Positions 25,956 through 34,353 of a stretch of DNA of 64,000 nucleotides are shown here, in pieces. Under the pieces are notes generated by a model. It searched no databases. It worked only from the letters and a program-made list of their open reading frames with translations, and had not been told where the DNA came from. The stretch is from Bog-756 sp963833585. Its GTDB lineage: Bacteria; Actinomycetota; Acidimicrobiia; Acidimicrobiales; RAAP-2. How positions within the stretch are numbered: position 1 is the first letter of the stretch; each line of letters begins with the position of its first letter. The stretch spans positions 561,281-625,280 of the forward strand of contig CAWHYF010000003.1 of assembly GCA_963833585.1 (NCBI GenBank), in the 5' to 3' direction. The translations under genes and the position numbers were made by a program.

Positions 25956-27115
25956 TGGCCCATGCCGACACCCTGCGAACGCTGCAGGTCCTTGCCCTCG
26001 GTCTGGAGGGCGGGAGCCACCATCACCTCGGCCTTCTGGAACTCCTTGACCGTCTCATAGCCACAGGTGGCCATGGCCGTGCGCAGGGCCCCGAACAGGT
26101 TCATGCGGCCGTCGTTCTCGTGGGCCGGGCCGAGCAGGATCTCCTGGAGGGTCCCCCGGGTGGTCGTCTTGACCCGGGCGCCCCGGGGAAGGGTCGGGTG
26201 GAAGGTGGCCATGCCCCAGTGGAACCCCCTGGCCGGCGCCTCGACCGCCGAGGAGAGCGGGGACCCCAGCATCACGGCGTCCGCCCCGCAGGCCACGGCC
26301 TTGGCAATGTCGCCACCCTTGGACATGCCCCCGTCGGCGATGACGTGGCAGTACACCCCGGTCTCGTCGAGGTGGCGCATGCGGGCCCCGGCCACGTCGG
26401 CGATGGCGGTGGCCTGCGGGACCCCGATCCCCAGGACGCCCCGAGTGGTGCAGGCGTTTCCGGGACCCACCCCGACCAGCACGCCGACCGCACCGGTCCG
26501 CATCAGGTGGAGACCGGCCTGGTAGGAGGCACATCCGCCCACGATCACCGGGATCTCGAACTCGCGGATGAATCGCTTCAGGTTGAGCGGTTCCACCGTC
26601 TTCGACACGTGTTCGGCCGAGACCACGGTGCCCTGGATGACCAGCAGGTCCAACTCCGCGGCCAACAGGGCCGGGGCGAACGACTCGGTCTTCTGGGGGG
26701 TCACCGAGCCGGCGGTCGTGATGCCGGCCGCCTTCATCTCCCGGATCCGCTCGGTGACCAGCTCCAGTTGCACCGGCTCGGCGTACATCTGCTGCATGCG
26801 GGCCGTGGCCTTCTCCGCCGGCAGCTCCCGGATCTCGTCGAACAGCGAGGTGGGGTCCTCGTAGCGGGTCCACAGTCCCTCCAGATTGAGCACTCCCAGG
26901 CCCCCCAGCCTCCCGATCTCGATGGCGGTGGCCGGGCTGACCACGCCGTCCATGGCCGAGGCCAGCAGTGGGAGATCGAACTGGTAGGCGTCGATCTCCC
27001 AACTGATATCGACGTCTTCGGGATCGCGGGTCCGCCGGCTGGGCACGATGGCGATGTCATCGAACCCGTAGGCCCTCCGACCCGATTTGAAGATGCCAAT
27101 CTCAAGCTCAGCCAC
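25952..27115 (-). CDS. guaB3: GuaB3-family IMP dehydrogenase-related protein
   Basis: The 387-residue protein starts at a GTG with GGAGGA upstream. FDDIAIVPSRRTRDPEDVD is the N-terminal signature of the actinobacterial GuaB3 group; VGVGPGNACTTRGVLGIGVPQATA carries the IMPDH catalytic Cys loop and VIADGGMSKGGDIAKAVACGADAVMLGSPL the phosphate site. CBS domains are absent, which distinguishes it from GuaB2. Biochemical work on GuaB3 in other bacteria points to GMP reductase-like chemistry, so it may recycle GMP rather than oxidise IMP. It is the first gene of guaB3-guaA-pcrA, so purine-nucleotide control is likely. Confidence 0.92.
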   Translation of the reverse strand: MAELEIGIFKSGRRAYGFDDIAIVPSRRTRDPEDVDISWEIDAYQFDLPLLASAMDGVVSPATAIEIGRLGGLGVLNLEGLWTRYEDPTSLFDEIRELPAEKATARMQQMYAEPVQLELVTERIREMKAAGITTAGSVTPQKTESFAPALLAAELDLLVIQGTVVSAEHVSKTVEPLNLKRFIREFEIPVIVGGCASYQAGLHLMRTGAVGVLVGVGPGNACTTRGVLGIGVPQATAIADVAGARMRHLDETGVYCHVIADGGMSKGGDIAKAVACGADAVMLGSPLSSAVEAPARGFHWGMATFHPTLPRGARVKTTTRGTLQEILLGPAHENDGRMNLFGALRTAMATCGYETVKEFQKAEVMVAPALQTEGKDLQRSQGVGMGH

Positions 27116-27356
27116 GTGCTATTCCTCCGGACCCTGTTCGCAGTTCTCCACACCTCCGGCCGGTGGCCGCCCCGACAGTGGGCCAACCGGCTGCACCCCA
27201 CGATACCGCCTGGGACCGAAGGGCTGGTCCCGGCCCCGGGCCGGTCCCGCCCCCTCGGCGGCGCACCCTCCGCATCGCCCGCACCGTCCCGGCGACCTCC
27301 CGGCCGGGATCCGGCCCTCCACCCCGGGTGGGCACCGTGCGCACCGGCACCTCCGG

Positions 27357-28132
27357 TCAACCCGCCGAGGCAGGGGCCCGCAGAGAGGGGGGGAACGCCA
27401 CTCCGAGGACCAGGCAGATCAGCTCCATCAAGGTGCGCGCGGTGGCCCCCCACACCGTCTCGTCCGCCACCTCGAAGAACCACACCGGGAACTCGCCGTC
27501 GGGGATCCCCGAGACTCCGACCCGTCCGGGCACCGACCACCACTCCTCGTGGAAGACCCCGTCGGCCACCAGCTCGCTCAGGGCCACGTCGAAGATCCGC
27601 TCCACCTCGGAGGGATTGGCGGCGAGGGAGGGGCGCCGATCGAGCGTGGCCACCACCGGGGTCATCACCGTGTTGGAGGACACCGTGGGCATCGGGGTGA
27701 GCACGCCGATCACCGTGGCCAGCGAGGCATCGAGGGAGACCTCTTCGGCCGCCTCACGGAGGGCGGCCTCCACCACCCCCTCGCCGAGCTCCAGCCTCCC
27801 GCCGGGGAACGCCACCTCCCCCTGGTGGGACCGGAGGTGGTCGGCGCGGACGGTGAGGATCACCCGGCTGTCCTCCCCGCTTCGAACAACGGCACCAACA
27901 CCGCGGCCGGGCGGCCCCGGATCTCGCCGGCCGGTGCCCGCCACGGTTCGCGAATCCCGTCCAGGCGCTTCGGTCGGCCGGAACCGAAGGCCGAGCGGAC
28001 CTGGTCCAGCGTGATCCGCCGCCGCCGGTCCGGCGGGAGGGCAGCCCAGGGGGCGGGGCCACCCGGTCGGTGGCTGCCGGGGCGGGTGATCGACCGGCGG
28101 GTCGGGGGCGGCGGAAGGTCAGGGGAGTCCAT
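27357..28132 (-). CDS. Nudix hydrolase, CoA-pyrophosphatase-like, frame broken once
   Basis: The N-terminal part (ATG at 28132) reads to PAAVLVPLFEAG and then shifts; the second frame continues EDSRVILTVRADHLRSHQGEVAFPGGRLELGE. The break lies on the 4-base run 27875-27878, where one added base restores A-G-E-D-S-R-V-I-L-T. The Nudix box GRLELGEGVVEAALREAAEEVSL is complete except that the late Gly is Ser. RSHQGEVAFPGG is the extra motif of the CoA pyrophosphatase (NudL) group, which trims CoA to phosphopantetheine and adenosine diphosphate. The gene is divergent from the YbjQ-like gene. Confidence 0.88.
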
Positions 28133-28361
28133 GGAGGTCCTCAGCGTAGGGCGGGTCCCGGGCCGAGCGGGCGTCCGGGAGGGTCGCCGGGACCCCGGTT
28201 GGCGACGGTCCCAGGCCCGGCGGTCATGTCGATCCGGCCATCCCGGCCCTGCGACCTGGGACGTCGGTACAATTCGGCCGCGAGCCTCGGGGCGACGTTC
28301 GGAACGTCCCGCCGACATGCCTCCCCGACGGCCGAGACCGCCCCACCCGAAGGAGCCCAGA

Positions 28362-28722
28362 GTGGACAGCAACGACGTCCAGGCCGCCGCCGCCCAGTTC
28401 CCGATCACCACGGCCCTCGAATTCCCCGAGTGGTCCGTCCAACGAGAGCCTCGGCATGACCTTCGGCGTGGTGGTCCGGTCGATGGGAGCGGCCAAGGGG
28501 TTCACCGCCAGTTTCCGGGCCCTGGCCGGTGGGGAGGTCAAGCAGTACACCAAGCTGGTGGAGGACAGCCGGCGGCACGCCCTGGACCGTCTCATCGAGA
28601 ACGCCCGCATCCTGGGCGCCAACGCCATCGTCTCCATGCGGTTCGACTCATCCGAGATCGGCCAAGGCCTCACCGAGATCGTCGCCTATGGCACGGCGGT
28701 GATCGTTGGGAGCCGCGCCTGA
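28362..28722 (+). CDS. YbjQ/UPF0145 family protein, frame broken once
   Basis: A GTG at 28362, 6 bases after GAAGGAG, opens VDSNDVQAAAAQFPITTALEFPEWSVQ. The frame is lost near 28443-28448, then the protein continues SLGMTFGVVVRSMGAAKGFTASFRALAGGEVKQYTKLVEDSRRHALDRLIENARILGANAIVSMRFD and ends YGTAVIV. Removing one base gives the family's continuous (I/V)TT..(L/F)PG(Y/W)..V..SLG..(F/W)GVVVRS pattern of about 120 residues. YbjQ proteins form pentamers of unknown function, sometimes called heavy-metal binding. An internal ATG at 28456 would delete the first strand, so a real start there is unlikely. Confidence 0.85.
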
Positions 28723-28771
28723 TGCCTCGACGCGACCGGACCGGTCGTCCCAGCCACCCCCGGGGTCTCCC

Positions 28772-28981
28772 ATGGTGGTGGTGATTCTCTCGCTGGTCGG
28801 CGCGGCCGTGGTGGTCGCGGTGGTCATCAGCCTGTTCGTGCGCCGCCACGGCGAGTCCGACGGCCCCGAGCCCGGATCGACCCCCACCGACGAGGTGTTC
28901 AAGGACCCCGGGACCGACCGGACCATGCGGGTTTGGGTGGACCTGGCCGGGGAGCGCCACTATGTCCCCGATGTCCGCTGA
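28772..28981 (+). CDS. Small single-pass membrane protein, hypothetical
   Basis: From the ATG at 28772 the protein has 69 residues: an N-terminal membrane helix (MVVVILSLVGAAVVVAVVISLFV) closed by RRH, then a polar tail (DEVFKDPGTDRTMRVWVDLAGERHYVP). No family is recognised; the tail motif MRVWVDLAGERHY looks like a small ordered element. It follows the YbjQ-like gene by 49 bases on the same strand and may be co-transcribed. There is no clear ribosome site, so an upstream in-frame TTG at 28706, overlapping the YbjQ gene, is possible. Confidence 0.6.
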   Translation: MVVVILSLVGAAVVVAVVISLFVRRHGESDGPEPGSTPTDEVFKDPGTDRTMRVWVDLAGERHYVPDVR

Positions 28982-29105
28982 CGCCCGCCGGAGCCTCCTG
29001 GCCACCGTGGCTGCTCGGGCCGGTGACGTGGAGCACCGCCGTGACGCGAACCGACCGGACCCGAAGGCCCGGCCGGCTCGTCGATCGGGCTACGCCCTCG
29101 AAGCG

Positions 29106-29129
29106 CTTCCGGCCCCGCGGGGCCGGAAG
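29106..29129 (-). terminator. Hairpin directly after groEL
   Basis: CTTCCGGCCCC and GGGGCCGGAAG form a perfect 11-base-pair stem with only GC between the arms. It begins 5 bases past the groEL stop. There is no U-run, as is common for actinobacterial 3' hairpins, so intrinsic termination or transcript protection are both possible. Confidence 0.65.
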
Positions 29130-29133
29130 GGGC

Positions 29134-30795
29134 CTACATCATGCCGCCCATTCCCCCCATGCCACCCATGCCCCCGCCCATGGCGGCAGCGGCGGCAGCG
29201 GCGGCGGCCGGGTCGGCCTTCTCCGGCTTGTCCGCCACCAGTGCCTCGGTGGTCAGGAGGAGCCCGGCGATCGACGCGGCGTTCTGCAGGGCCGAGCGGG
29301 TCACCTTGGCCGGGTCGATGACGCCCGCCTTGACCAGGTCCTCCAGCTCGCCGGTGGCGGCGTTGAGTCCGATGGTGCCGGTCTCTGACTCCACCTGACG
29401 GACGAAGACCGAACCCTCGAGCCCGGCATTGGTGGCGATGGAGTGCAGAGGCGCAGCCAGAGCCTTGGCCACGATCGAGGCACCGGTGGCCTCGTCCCCG
29501 CTGAGGGAGGCGACCACCTTCTGCACGGCGGCGCGGGAGCGGACCAGGGCGGTGCCCCCTCCGGCCACGATGCCCTCCTCCACGGCGGCCCGGGTGGCGG
29601 AGAGCGCATCTTCGATGCGGTGCTTCTTCTCCTTCAGCTCCACCTCGGTGGCGGCACCGACCTTGACGACGGCCACGCCACCGGCCAGCTTGGCCAGACG
29701 CTCCTGCAGCTTCTCCCGGTCCCAGTCGGAGTCGGTCTCGTCGATCTCCCGCTTGATCTGGGAGATCCGACCCTTCACGTCGTCCGACGAGCCGCCGCCC
29801 TCGATGATGGTGGTGTCGTCCTTGGTCACGATGACCCGGCGGGCGGAACCCAGGAGGTCGACGGTGACACTGTCCAGCTTGAGGCCGATCTCCTCGGAGA
29901 TCACCTGCGCGCCGGTCAGCACCGCCATGTCCTGGAGCATCGCCTTGCGGCGCTCACCGAAGCCGGGGGCCTTGACGGCGACCGAAGTGAACGTGCCGCG
30001 GATCTTGTTGACCACCAGGGTGGCCAGGGCCTCGCCCTCGACGTCCTCAGCCACGATCAGCAGGGGCTTGCCGGTCTGCATGACCTTCTCGAGCACCGGA
30101 ACCAGATCGTGCACGGCGCCGACCTTCGAGTTGACGAACACGATCAGCGGGTCGTCGAGCACGGCCTCTTGGCGCTCGGGATCGGTCACGAAGTAGGGCG
30201 AGAGGTAGCCCTTGTCGAACTGCATGCCCTCGGTGAACTCGAGGTCGATGCCGAAGGTGTTGGACTCCTCGACGGTGACGGTGCCGTCCTTACCCACCTT
30301 GTCGATGGCATCGGCCAGCACCTCGCCGATGGCGGAGTCGGCGGCGGAGATGGAGGCCACCTGGGCGATCTCCGTCTTGGAGTCGATCTCCTTGGCCTGC
30401 TTCTTGATGGACTCGACGGCCGCGTCGACGGCCTTGTCGATGCCCTTGCGCAGGCCCAGTGGATTGGCCCCGGCGGCCACGTTGCGCAGGCCTTCCTTGA
30501 TGAGGGCCTGGGCCAGCACGGTCGCCGTGGTGGTGCCGTCGCCGGCGACGTCGTTGGTCTTGGTGGCGACCTCTTTGACCAACTGGGCGCCCATGTTCTC
30601 GAAGACGTCCTCGAGCTCGACCTCACGGGCGATGGACACGCCGTCGTTGGTGATGGTGGGAGCGCCGAACTTCTTCTCGATGACCACGTTGCGGCCCTTC
30701 GGGCCGAGCGTCACCTTGACGGTGTCGGCGAGCTTGTTCACTCCCGCCTCGAGGCCGCGACGGGCGGCTTCGTCGAACTTCAGGATCTTGGGCAT
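29134..30795 (-). CDS. groEL: 60 kDa chaperonin GroEL
   Basis: The 553-residue protein begins MPKILKFDEAARRGLEAGVNKLADTVKVTLGPKGRNVVIEKK, carries the ATP motif DVAGDGTTTATVLAQ and ends with GGMGGMGGMGGMM, the Gly-Met tail of folding-competent chaperonins; the His-rich tail of the actinobacterial GroEL1 type is absent. It forms the folding chamber capped by GroES. Its ATG shares one base with the groES stop (TAATG), so it is co-translated. The operon is probably controlled through the CIRCE element upstream of groES. Confidence 0.98.
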   Translation of the reverse strand: MPKILKFDEAARRGLEAGVNKLADTVKVTLGPKGRNVVIEKKFGAPTITNDGVSIAREVELEDVFENMGAQLVKEVATKTNDVAGDGTTTATVLAQALIKEGLRNVAAGANPLGLRKGIDKAVDAAVESIKKQAKEIDSKTEIAQVASISAADSAIGEVLADAIDKVGKDGTVTVEESNTFGIDLEFTEGMQFDKGYLSPYFVTDPERQEAVLDDPLIVFVNSKVGAVHDLVPVLEKVMQTGKPLLIVAEDVEGEALATLVVNKIRGTFTSVAVKAPGFGERRKAMLQDMAVLTGAQVISEEIGLKLDSVTVDLLGSARRVIVTKDDTTIIEGGGSSDDVKGRISQIKREIDETDSDWDREKLQERLAKLAGGVAVVKVGAATEVELKEKKHRIEDALSATRAAVEEGIVAGGGTALVRSRAAVQKVVASLSGDEATGASIVAKALAAPLHSIATNAGLEGSVFVRQVESETGTIGLNAATGELEDLVKAGVIDPAKVTRSALQNAASIAGLLLTTEALVADKPEKADPAAAAAAAAAMGGGMGGMGGMGGMM

Positions 30796-31088
30796 TACTT
30801 ACCTACCTTGGCCAGGACGTCACGGCTGGAGAGGATCAGCAGGTCCTCGCCATCGGAAACGATCTCGGTGCCGCCGTACTTGGAATAGACGACCGTGTCA
30901 CCCACGGCGATGTCCAGGGGAATGAGCTCCCCGCTGGCCTCGGCGCGACGGCCGGGACCCACAGCCAGGACTTCACCCTGCTGTGGCTTCTCTTTGGCGG
31001 TGTCGGGAATCACCAGGCCGGAAGCGGTGGTCTCCTCGGATTCGCTGGGGCGGACGACGATGCGATCGTCAAGGGGATGCAGACTCAT
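30795..31088 (-). CDS. groES: 10 kDa co-chaperonin GroES
   Basis: The 97-residue protein starts MSLHPLDDRIVVRPSESEETTASGLVIPDTAKEKPQ, where the last part is the mobile loop that contacts GroEL. VLAVGPGRRAEASGE is the roof region and DTVVYSKYGGTEI the core strand. GGAGG precedes the ATG. The mRNA leader is very short because CIRCE lies 26 bases before the start codon. First gene of groES-groEL, in the same neighbourhood as in M. tuberculosis (downstream of tsaD). Confidence 0.98.
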   Translation of the reverse strand: MSLHPLDDRIVVRPSESEETTASGLVIPDTAKEKPQQGEVLAVGPGRRAEASGELIPLDIAVGDTVVYSKYGGTEIVSDGEDLLILSSRDVLAKVGK

Positions 31089-31113
31089 GGGTTCGGGCCT
31101 CCTGTGGCACGCG

Positions 31114-31140
31114 TTAGCAGTCGAAGGTTGAGAGTGCTAA
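31114..31140. promoter_or_regulatory. CIRCE operator (HrcA site) of groESL
   Basis: TTAGCAGTC, nine bases, GAGTGCTAA. This is the CIRCE consensus (TTAGCACTC-N9-GAGTGCTAA) with a single changed base, on the groES-proximal left arm. HrcA represses at CIRCE and releases on heat stress. The site lies immediately downstream of a good -10 element, ideal for blocking initiation. hrcA itself is not in the window. Confidence 0.93.
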
Positions 31141-31168
31141 TGGTAGCGACCTGGGCGGCGTTTGGCAA
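31140..31168 (-). promoter_or_regulatory. groES: groESL promoter, sigma-70 type
   Basis: On the minus strand TTGCCA (31163-31168) is followed by 17 bases and TACCAT (31140-31145), matching TTGACA-N17-TAnnnT with one -35 change. The -10 abuts the CIRCE repeat, so transcription would begin inside the operator. Spacing and position both support the call. Confidence 0.72.
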
Positions 31169-31260
31169 CCGCGTCGGCGAGTGCCAGTCGGAGGCCTCCG
31201 GCCAGGTCGGATGGGCCGATTTCCCGCCGCCTGACCGGGAGGCCGGATCGTTCCCAGAGG

Positions 31261-32284
31261 TCAGACGCTGGCCACCAACCGGAGGTTGGGGTCGGCACCG
31301 AGGGTCAGGGGGCTCGCCTCGCCGTGCCGGAGCCGCCACCAGCCGGCCGCCGCCACCATGGCGGCATTGTCGGTGCACAGGGTGCGGCTCGGCAGGAAGG
31401 CGCCGATCCCGTCGGCCGCGCAGACCTCCTCGACCGTCGACCGCAGGAGGGAGTTGGCGGCCACTCCTCCGGCCAGGCACAGCGGCCCGGGCGCCCACGT
31501 CGGCGGCCGCCGACCGGGTCCGGGTGACGAGGACGTCCACCACCGCCTGCCGGAACGAGGCGGCCACGTCGGCGGTGTCGGCGTCCGGGTGCCTGCGGAC
31601 CGTGTTGACCACCGAGGTCTTGAGGCCGCTGAACGAGAAGTCGTAACCGTTCCCCGGAGTGGACCGGGGAAAGGCGAAGGCGGTGGGGTCGCCCCGCTCG
31701 GCGATCCGGTCGATGGCCGGGCCCCCCGGGTAGCCGAGGCCGAGGTAGCGGGCGACCTTGTCGAAGGCCTCACCGGCGGCATCGTCGATGGTTCCGCCCA
31801 TCAGGCGGTACCGACCCGGTTCGGTCACCTCGACCAGCAGGGTGTGGCCCCCGGAGACCAGCAACACGACCAACGGCCAGCCGAGGTCGGGCTGCTCGAG
31901 CAGCGAGGCGAAGAGGTGGGCCTCCAGATGGTTCACCCCGATCAGTGGCACCCCCCAGGCCAGCGAGAGGGCCTTGGCCTCGGCGACGCCGACCAGCAGC
32001 GAACCGATCAGGCCCGGCCCGTAGGTCACGGCCACGGCGTCGATCCCGGTGCCGGCGGCATCGGAGCCGGCATCGGCCAGGGCCTCGGCCAGGACCGGGG
32101 TGAGCAGCTCCACATGGGCGCGGCCGGCGAGTTCGGGCACCACGCCGCCGTACTTGGCGTGCAGGTCGACCTGGCTGCTGACCACCGAGGACACGATCCG
32201 CGATCCCCCGTCGACCACCGAGGCCGCCGTCTCGTCGCACGAGGTCTCGATGCCGAGGACCCGGGTCACGGAGCGGTCGGTCAC
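31261..32284 (-). CDS. tsaD: tRNA N6-adenosine threonylcarbamoyltransferase, frame broken once
   Basis: VLGIETSCDETAASVV, the metal motif NHLEAHLFA, SGGHTLLVEV and FSFSGLKTSVVNTV are the TsaD signatures. At about 31486-31491 the frame is lost; the other frame resumes with CLAGGVAANSLLRSTVEEV and ends at 31261 with LVASV. Dropping one G gives V-G-A-R-P-L-C-L-A-G-G-V-A-A-N-S, the expected joint, and about 341 residues. With TsaB and TsaE, encoded just upstream, it adds the threonylcarbamoyl group to A37 of ANN-reading tRNAs. I chose the GTG at 32284; GTGs at 32329 or 32269 are possible. Confidence 0.93.
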
Positions 32285-32333
32285 CTGTCGGAGACTACTC
32301 AGCGGGGACGGGCCGCCGTCACCGCCCACGACG

Positions 32334-32888
32334 TCACACGCGGGCGGTCACCCGCAGCTCCGACGCCCAGCGGACCTCGATCCCCTCCAGCCGGTCGGCG
32401 TACTGGTCCGAATCGATGTCCCGGGCCCACATGACCAGGGCGTCGTCACCGGTCTCGGGGTAGTAGTTCCGCCGCACCCCCACCGGGGCCATCCCGAACC
32501 GCTGGTAGAGGGCGATGGCAGGGTCGTTCCCCACCCGGACCTCGAGGGTCAGGTGGCGGGCCCCACGAGCCAGGGCGGTGCGGACCAGATCGACCAGGAG
32601 GACTGCGCCGAGACCCCGTCGCTGCCAGGCCGGCTCGACGGCGATGTTGTTCACGTGGGTCTCGTCGTCGATGAACATCTGTCCGGCGAAGCCCACGATG
32701 GACCGCCCCACCCATGCCGCCCGATAGGCCCGGGACTTGCGCTGGGCCAGCTCCTCCACGAAGAGACGGTGAGACCACGGCTGGGGGAAGACGGCCTCCT
32801 CGATCCGCAGGACGCCCTTCAGGTCCTTGGTGCGCATGGGGGCGATCACCACTTCCACCGGTGCGGCGGTCGGGAGGCCCTCGCTCAC
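32334..32888 (-). CDS. rimI: GNAT N-acetyltransferase, ribosomal S18 alanine acetyltransferase type
   Basis: The 184-residue protein starts at a GTG overlapping the tsaB stop by GTGA. EAVFPQPWSHRLFVEEL, NNIAVEPAWQRRGLGAVLL (the acetyl-CoA pyrophosphate loop Q-R-R-G-L-G), EVRVGNDPAIALYQRFGM and the final Tyr-rich NYYPETGDDALVM are RimI features. RimI acetylates the N-terminus of S18 and commonly sits beside tsaB and tsaD, as here. A C-terminal extension of about 25 residues (YADRLEGIEVRWASELRVTARV) follows the domain and is not recognised. Confidence 0.92.
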   Translation of the reverse strand: MSEGLPTAAPVEVVIAPMRTKDLKGVLRIEEAVFPQPWSHRLFVEELAQRKSRAYRAAWVGRSIVGFAGQMFIDDETHVNNIAVEPAWQRRGLGAVLLVDLVRTALARGARHLTLEVRVGNDPAIALYQRFGMAPVGVRRNYYPETGDDALVMWARDIDSDQYADRLEGIEVRWASELRVTARV

Positions 32889-33709
32889 CGGGTCTCCTGG
32901 TCGTGGGTAGGGCGGGCGACGCCAGCCCTGACGGCCCGGGGGGCCCGCTGCTCCCAGTTGATCCGGGCATCGGCCGGACGCCGGTAGTCGGGCACCAGGT
33001 CGCCGGCCAGGGCCGGAGCCACGCCGCGGGCCAGCCGGGCCAGGGCCAGGCGGGCCAAGGCCAACGGGGGCGGGGCCGAGAGTTCGGTGGCTCCCCCCAG
33101 GTCCAGCTGGGCATGCACGGCCAACTGCGGCGTGTAGCGCACCGCCCCGTCGCCCACCACCGTCACCCGCCCGTGGTGGGCGACCAGCTCCAGGAGCCAG
33201 GACTCGAGGGTGTCGGGAGTGATGGGCCCGGAGCGATCGTGCCTCACCGCACCCAGGTCGACGACGTCGCCTGCCAGTTCACCCCCACTGGGGCTTGCGC
33301 CGCAGACGTAGGCGGCGGTGAAGACCTCGCCTCGCCGGGCGTCGATCACCGGGACCACCACGCCGGACCACGGCTTCCCCCCGACCTGGACCCGTTCGAT
33401 GGCGGCGGCCGCCAGGATGTCGAGACTGGAAACGCCGATCAGCCCGACCGAGAGCGCCTGGCCGAGCGCCTTGGCCGTGGCCACACCCACCCGGAGCCCG
33501 GTGAACAACCCGGGACCGAGGTCAACGGCGATGACCTCGACATCGGCGACGGTGCATCCCGATGCCGCACAGACCTCCTCGATGGAGGGGATCAGCAGCT
33601 CGGCATGGGCCCGACCTCCGACGTGGAGGCGTTCGGCCGAACCCCCGTCCCCCCGGACCAGGGCCACGCCGACCATGTCGGTGGCCGTCTCGATGGCCAA
33701 GAGGGTCAC
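32885..33709 (-). CDS. tsaB: tRNA threonylcarbamoyladenosine biosynthesis protein TsaB
   Basis: From the GTG at 33709, overlapping the tsaE stop by GTGA, the protein has 274 residues. LLAIETATDMVGVAL, HAELLIPSIEEV and DLGPGLFTGLRVGVATAKALG are the ASKHA-fold motifs of TsaB; the metal-binding His residues of TsaD are absent, as expected. TsaB is the scaffold that dimerises with TsaD. The C-terminus has a basic segment (PDYRRPADARINW) common in actinobacterial TsaB. Confidence 0.95.
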   Translation of the reverse strand: MTLLAIETATDMVGVALVRGDGGSAERLHVGGRAHAELLIPSIEEVCAASGCTVADVEVIAVDLGPGLFTGLRVGVATAKALGQALSVGLIGVSSLDILAAAAIERVQVGGKPWSGVVVPVIDARRGEVFTAAYVCGASPSGGELAGDVVDLGAVRHDRSGPITPDTLESWLLELVAHHGRVTVVGDGAVRYTPQLAVHAQLDLGGATELSAPPPLALARLALARLARGVAPALAGDLVPDYRRPADARINWEQRAPRAVRAGVARPTHDQETR

Positions 33710-34353
33710 GCCGCCGCCCACCGGTCGAGCGACCCGACCACCGCCTCCCAGCGCGCCGTCCACTGCTGACCCGAAGGTCGGAGGGTGATCCTCCTCCGAT
33801 CATCGTCAGTTCCGTCGGCGCCGGTCACACACCGGCCGGCGTCGGCATCGGGGCCGGCGTGAGGGTGGGAGAGCAGCTCCACGGCCAGCGCATCCGAGCC
33901 GAGGAGGGGTTCGGCCACGTCCCCCCACTCCACCAGGGCCACCGATCCCTCTTCCACCAGTTCCCCCAGGCCCAGATCGACGATCTCGTGCAGGTGGTCC
34001 AGACGCCACAGGTCGGCGTGGAGCAGGGTGCGGACCCGGCCGTGGCCGTCCCGGTCCCACCTCCGGCCGTCCCCGCTCCGGTCGTCCCCGCTCCGGTCGT
34101 ACCCGCTCCGGTCGTCCCCCCGTCGGTGGCTGACCACCGGGTAGTGGCGGACCAGGGTGAAGGTGGGGCTGGTGATGGGCTCGATCACCCCGAGCCCGGC
34201 ACCGAACCCCTGGGCAAAGGTCGTCTTGCCTGCGCCGAGGTCCCCGGCCAGCAGCAGGACGTCGCCGGGGACACAGAGCACCGCCAGCGCGGCGGCCAGG
34301 GCCCGGGTCTGGTCGGGTGCCGCCGTTCGGAGTTCCAGCACCGGTCCGCTCAC
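33706..34353 (-). CDS. tsaE: tRNA threonylcarbamoyladenosine biosynthesis ATPase TsaE, with repeat insertion
   Basis: From the GTG at 34353, overlapping the UDG stop by GTGA, the protein has 215 residues against about 150-170 usual. VLLLAGDLGAGKTTFAQGFGAGLG is the P-loop, SPTFTLVRHYP the switch region and LLHADLWRLDH the Walker B-like part. Between the last two lies an insertion of about 30 residues (RGDDRSGYDRSGDDRSGDG) encoded by a 15-bp tandem repeat at 34068-34119. The C-terminal half also has a loose Asp/Gly-rich stretch. TsaE powers the TsaBD turnover. The insertion is in a surface loop, so function is probably kept. Confidence 0.93.
   Translation of the reverse strand: MSGPVLELRTAAPDQTRALAAALAVLCVPGDVLLLAGDLGAGKTTFAQGFGAGLGVIEPITSPTFTLVRHYPVVSHRRGDDRSGYDRSGDDRSGDGRRWDRDGHGRVRTLLHADLWRLDHLHEIVDLGLGELVEEGSVALVEWGDVAEPLLGSDALAVELLSHPHAGPDADAGRCVTGADGTDDDRRRITLRPSGQQWTARWEAVVGSLDRWAAA
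34068..34119. repeat. 15-bp tandem repeat inside tsaE
   Basis: The unit CGTCCCCGCTCCGGT occurs at 34068, 34083 and 34098 (one changed base in the third copy), with a partial fourth to 34119. The length is a multiple of three, so copy-number change keeps the tsaE frame and would vary the number of D-R-S-G-(D/Y) units in the loop. Confidence 0.85.

Noticed and set aside
27087..28784. 565-codon plus-strand frame across guaB3 upstream, Nudix and YbjQ regions
   Set aside because: Only its short end (VDSNDVQ...WSVQ) is real, as the start of the YbjQ-like gene; the rest is antisense to the Nudix gene.
29443..30888. 481-codon open frame on the plus strand opposite groEL and groES
   Set aside because: It is the antisense shadow of a strongly biased gene; the product is His/Asp/Gly/Leu-rich with no family pattern and no ribosome site.
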